A stretch of DNA of 60,000 nucleotides from Nymphaea colorata (taxonomy: Eukaryota > Streptophyta > Magnoliopsida > Nymphaeales > Nymphaeaceae): the NCBI RefSeq assembly GCF_008831285.2, contig NC_045150.1, positions 6,710,001-6,770,000 of the forward strand, written 5' to 3'. Below are positions 56,945 through 60,000 of the stretch, piece by piece. Position 1 is the stretch's first letter. Each line of letters begins with the position of its first letter. A program made the translations under genes and the position numbers. The notes under the pieces were generated by a model. It made no database searches. It was not told the origin of the DNA and saw nothing but the letters and a program-made list of their open reading frames with translations.

Positions 56945-58079
56945 TCCACAGCTGCTGGAGGAGGTTGCCACACGCTGCCACCACCACTGCCGGTGATACA
57001 CAACACAAAAAATTTCTATGCGAAGGCCTCCACTCACTCGGCGTCCTTCTCCCTTCTTATATTCGTCGTCACAATTCGTTATTGCCTTTCATAGTGAGGA
57101 TGTGGATGCCTGATTTGGTGGATTCAAATCCTCAGCGATTCGGTAATTCTATCTTCTTTTTTTATTTGTTAATTTTCTTAATTACAATCAACCATTTTTT
57201 GTTATTTTGCAAGGCCAATATACATCATAAGATTGAGATTTCATACAGCTAAAGTATGAGCTGTTAGCTGACATCATCATATGATTTTCAGGACTTCACG
57301 GGCAACACCTTGACTGACTGGCTACCCAAATGTTGTTAGAAAATTTTTTATAAAGAAAACTAAATTATACTTTTAAAAATTTTAACAGGGCTTAAAAATA
57401 TAGTCTTTGAATTTTTATATAAGATGAATAAATTGTTTAAAAGTTACATGTAAATTAAAAAAAAAAATGAAGGAGGGCCCAGGGCCTAAACTCAGGCCCC
57501 AGGGTGTGAATGCTTTATTTCTTGTTGGCACTTATTGACTCAAAAGCATATGGCAATTTTTTTTTTTTTTACTAACATGATAAATTGATTGTTGGCACAT
57601 GTATAAGTGGTTGGTACTGAACTACTTGTGTGTTTAATTACAAATCATCATCATCTAAGTATGTTGATCGAATGCTGCATGTAGTATATATATATAAAGG
57701 AACTGAACCATGGCTCGAAAATCATCGCCCTCTCGAAAGATCCCTCTTCCTCTCTCGCGGTTTCTCTCTCCCTCGCTCACCGGAGGATCCCCAACGCCGT
57801 AGCCTGGAACGGCCTTTTGGGCCGTCCCTCAGGGCTGCTTCCTCATCAGCAACCGACGTCTTCGGTGCTCCCCCTTCCCCTTCAGTTGCCATTGCTTCCA
57901 ACTATTACTATTGGAGCTCACTGAGACTGGAAAAGCATTTTCAGGAACTATACTCATAAGCAATGTTGTTTAAGTGTGTGCACATGCCTCAAAGTCCATC
58001 AACACATCGAACAAACGCTTCGACGCGGCCTGGTGAGGCACACATTTACCACACTCACTATATTCTTCACGTCTTCCCA

Positions 58080-58391
58080 ATAAGTCTTCTTTGGTTATAC
58101 GCCAGGTATGCTAGGATTCTCCATTCCCAGTTATCAAGCCAGAATCTATCTTTTCTTCCATCTCTTATATGCCAGATAACAAATGGCTAACTTCCTCACA
58201 TCCTCAATCTAAGTTTTGGTGAGAACCCAAATATTGTAATGCAGTCTCAAGAAAATCCCAGCCACTTGATCATAAGCCTTTGCTAGATCAATTTTAACAT
58301 TAATAGAACTAGTCCTGTTGGTAGACATAACAAAAATAATCTTATGTATAGTAACAAATGTCTGTTGGACACTTTTTCTGGACACATTCAT
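58080..58391 (-). pseudogene. LINE reverse transcriptase fragment, copy 2
   Basis: Same KIDLAKAYDQVAG frame and DRFW..WEWRIL piece as at 43690-44005, and the same 432-bp internal deletion, so both derive from one already-deleted ancestor. Confidence 0.75.
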
Positions 58392-58739
58392 GTGCTTTTT
58401 ATGTCCAAATTATGCATCCAAATGCAGTTGCTTAAAAATGGTAATGGTAACTCATAGACACAGTCAATCTTTTCATTAATGATGTTAAGCACACTTAACA
58501 GGATACAAATTTGAGATTTGAATCTTACCCTTCTTGGAATATTTTGCCCAAAAATGAGGAAACTTGACAGTTATATCTAGAGTTTGTTGCCACAGGCACG
58601 TTTGCATTGCATCATGTTTAAGTCTTGGTGCTTTCTTGTCAAAAAGCAATATGCAGACTCTCCTACCCAAATATTGAATATTTTTACAAATTGTATTAAG
58701 TTTCTCATGTTTAATTACTGTGTCCTAACAATTACCCAT

Positions 58740-58741
<2 letters not shown>

Positions 58742-58787
<46 letters not shown>

Positions 58788-58795
58788 TAGTGTGA
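58742..58795. repeat. (CT)n microsatellite
   Basis: A pure CT run with one TA interruption. At the same place in copy 1 (47110-47132) the run is much shorter, showing rapid expansion or contraction after the duplication. Confidence 0.95.
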
Positions 58796-58796
58796 C

Positions 58797-59430
58797 TTTG
58801 ATACTGTATAGATAATTTTAATAACTCTAGACTGTGATAGCTGAGTTCCAAAACTGACTAACTTCCCACTGCAATTAATAGATGCAGCATGTGTCTGTTC
58901 CTTATTTGGTAAAATAATTTTTTTCTAAACATTTTAAGCACCAGTTTTAGAATTTAAAGAGAAAAGCAGACAACCATTTGCAGCCAGTGAATTCAAGAAT
59001 AAGGAATTCTGTACCGATTTATAGCCATCACATTTTCATGGAGATGAAATTCAGCGATAACATTAATTGCCATAATTGAATCAGTAAAGTTGCATGTTCA
59101 AATGGTTCAACACTATTTTCACAGTACTTTTTGAAATCAAAAGGCACCAAAATGAGAAGAGCAGAACCCAGATATGGACAAGGGATTGTTTGTGATATTG
59201 GTAAATCCAGTAGAAGAAGAAAAAAATGCAGAAAATTGCACAAGGAGTGAAAAAGAGGAACCAATTCGGCAAAATGAGAACTGCAAATGCGAAATGAGAC
59301 CTAAAAGGTCATAGTACAGCACATTAGCAACTTTGAACCAAGATCTCACAAATGGAAAAATAATTGGAACAATTAGTTAAAGAAAAGAGCCTGAAAATTT
59401 AGAAACGAAAAAGAAGAATTGAGAACAGTT
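58797..59430. other. Segment present only in duplication B copy 2
   Basis: About 630 bp between the CT run and the AATGTGG block, missing in copy 1, where the flanking TAGTGTGG and CAATGTGG are adjacent. No transposon ends are clear, so deletion from copy 1 is as likely as insertion here. The small overlapping - strand frames (59028-59349) are unidentified. Confidence 0.5.
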
Positions 59431-60000
59431 ACAGGCAATGTGGCAGTGTTCATCAATAAAGTGTATATATATATATATTTGCAAGAAACCAGGTCTGAAA
59501 ATTTTTACCCTATAGTTTTGCAAGCCAAGAAGAAGGTGTGGTTGATCCTGTGAAAAAATCTCCTGCCCAGTAGTGGTAGATGAAACAGTATACTAAGTCC
59601 AATTGTCCTATGACTGCCAACAATGAAGAGACCAATAACCAAACAAATGTATTTCAACTGCAAAGAAAACGAAATTGCATAGCAGCATTCGTCCCTGCAA
59701 TGCTCATCCAGATGCTTGCCTTCATTGTTTAATTCACCAAAAGGGCAGAAACAGAAAGCAACCGACCTTAGAAAATTTGATTGCAGCAGCATGCAGTTTA
59801 CAAAAATGAGTTGTCAAGATCAAGCTACAGTCAGTTCTTGAAAACAAAAAAAGAGCTTTTTTACCTGTGCTCACTCTTAAATTTGCAGCAAGAGATTGAA
59901 TTAAGAGAACAAATCTCAGTCCAATCCACGTCAAATTTACAGAAGAGAGCAAACAGCAGAACATAAAACGCAAATGAGTGGATGCATTATGCCTGAATCG

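Larger units (their letters stand above)
56945..60000. repeat. Segmental duplication B, copy 2 (runs off the window)
   Basis: Counterpart of 42690 onward. It lacks the equivalent of 44183-46936, so its LINE fragment is joined directly to the block that starts at 46937 in copy 1. It contains 57452-57600 and 58797-59430, which copy 1 lacks. The window ends while the two copies still match (copy 1 position about 47702). Confidence 0.9.

Overview
The window is nuclear DNA of a flowering plant. The evidence is one complete intron-containing gene of a plant-wide family, plant-type Copia, LINE, hAT and CACTA remnants, many MITEs, long AT and GA microsatellites, and AT-rich sequence without operons. 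Protein similarity alone does not let me name the species or the lineage.

Only one convincing host gene is present. It lies on the + strand at about 34.1-38.3 kb, in six coding exons, and encodes a 197-residue Aha1/Hch1-like (activator of Hsp90 ATPase, N-terminal domain) co-chaperone. One of its introns is GC-AG, and its last exon has been partly duplicated just downstream. All other long reading frames are transposon-derived, repeat artefacts, or short frames I cannot identify.

Layout. 0-6 kb: non-coding with MITEs, including a hAT-type MITE with a perfect 8-bp target duplication (2842-3232). 6.0-16.3 kb: two copies of a ~4.4 kb unit (6027-10470 and 12011-16297), each carrying a LINE zinc-binding fragment, a CACTA terminus and a long imperfect hairpin; the copies are separated by LTR and Copia scraps. 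16.3-21.5 kb: a long AT microsatellite, then unrecognised intergenic DNA. 21.5-23.9 kb: a decayed hAT (DUF659-type) transposase on the - strand. 23.9-27.3 kb: an LTR-like block with ~430 bp inverted segments and a four-unit tandem array. 27.3-31.5 kb: a 5'-truncated Copia element on + with its 3' LTR. 31.5-34 kb: hAT-like and Copia scraps. 34-38.5 kb: the host gene. 38.5-42.7 kb: a Copia RT scrap, a foldback element with three arm copies, and a Tourist-like MITE. 42.7-48.0 kb and 56.9-60 kb: a second segmental duplication that runs off the window end, rich in LINE fragments. 48.0-55.1 kb: a complete-structure but mutated Copia element on -, of the same family as the + copy. 55.95-56.59 kb: a very young, almost perfect 300-bp inverted repeat.

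The most striking unexplained items are the ~300-bp near-perfect hairpin at 55950-56591, the array of CGGT-centred motifs in the leader of the - strand Copia element, the three-arm palindromic structure at 40.1-42.0 kb, and the uneven divergence along the 6-16 kb duplication.
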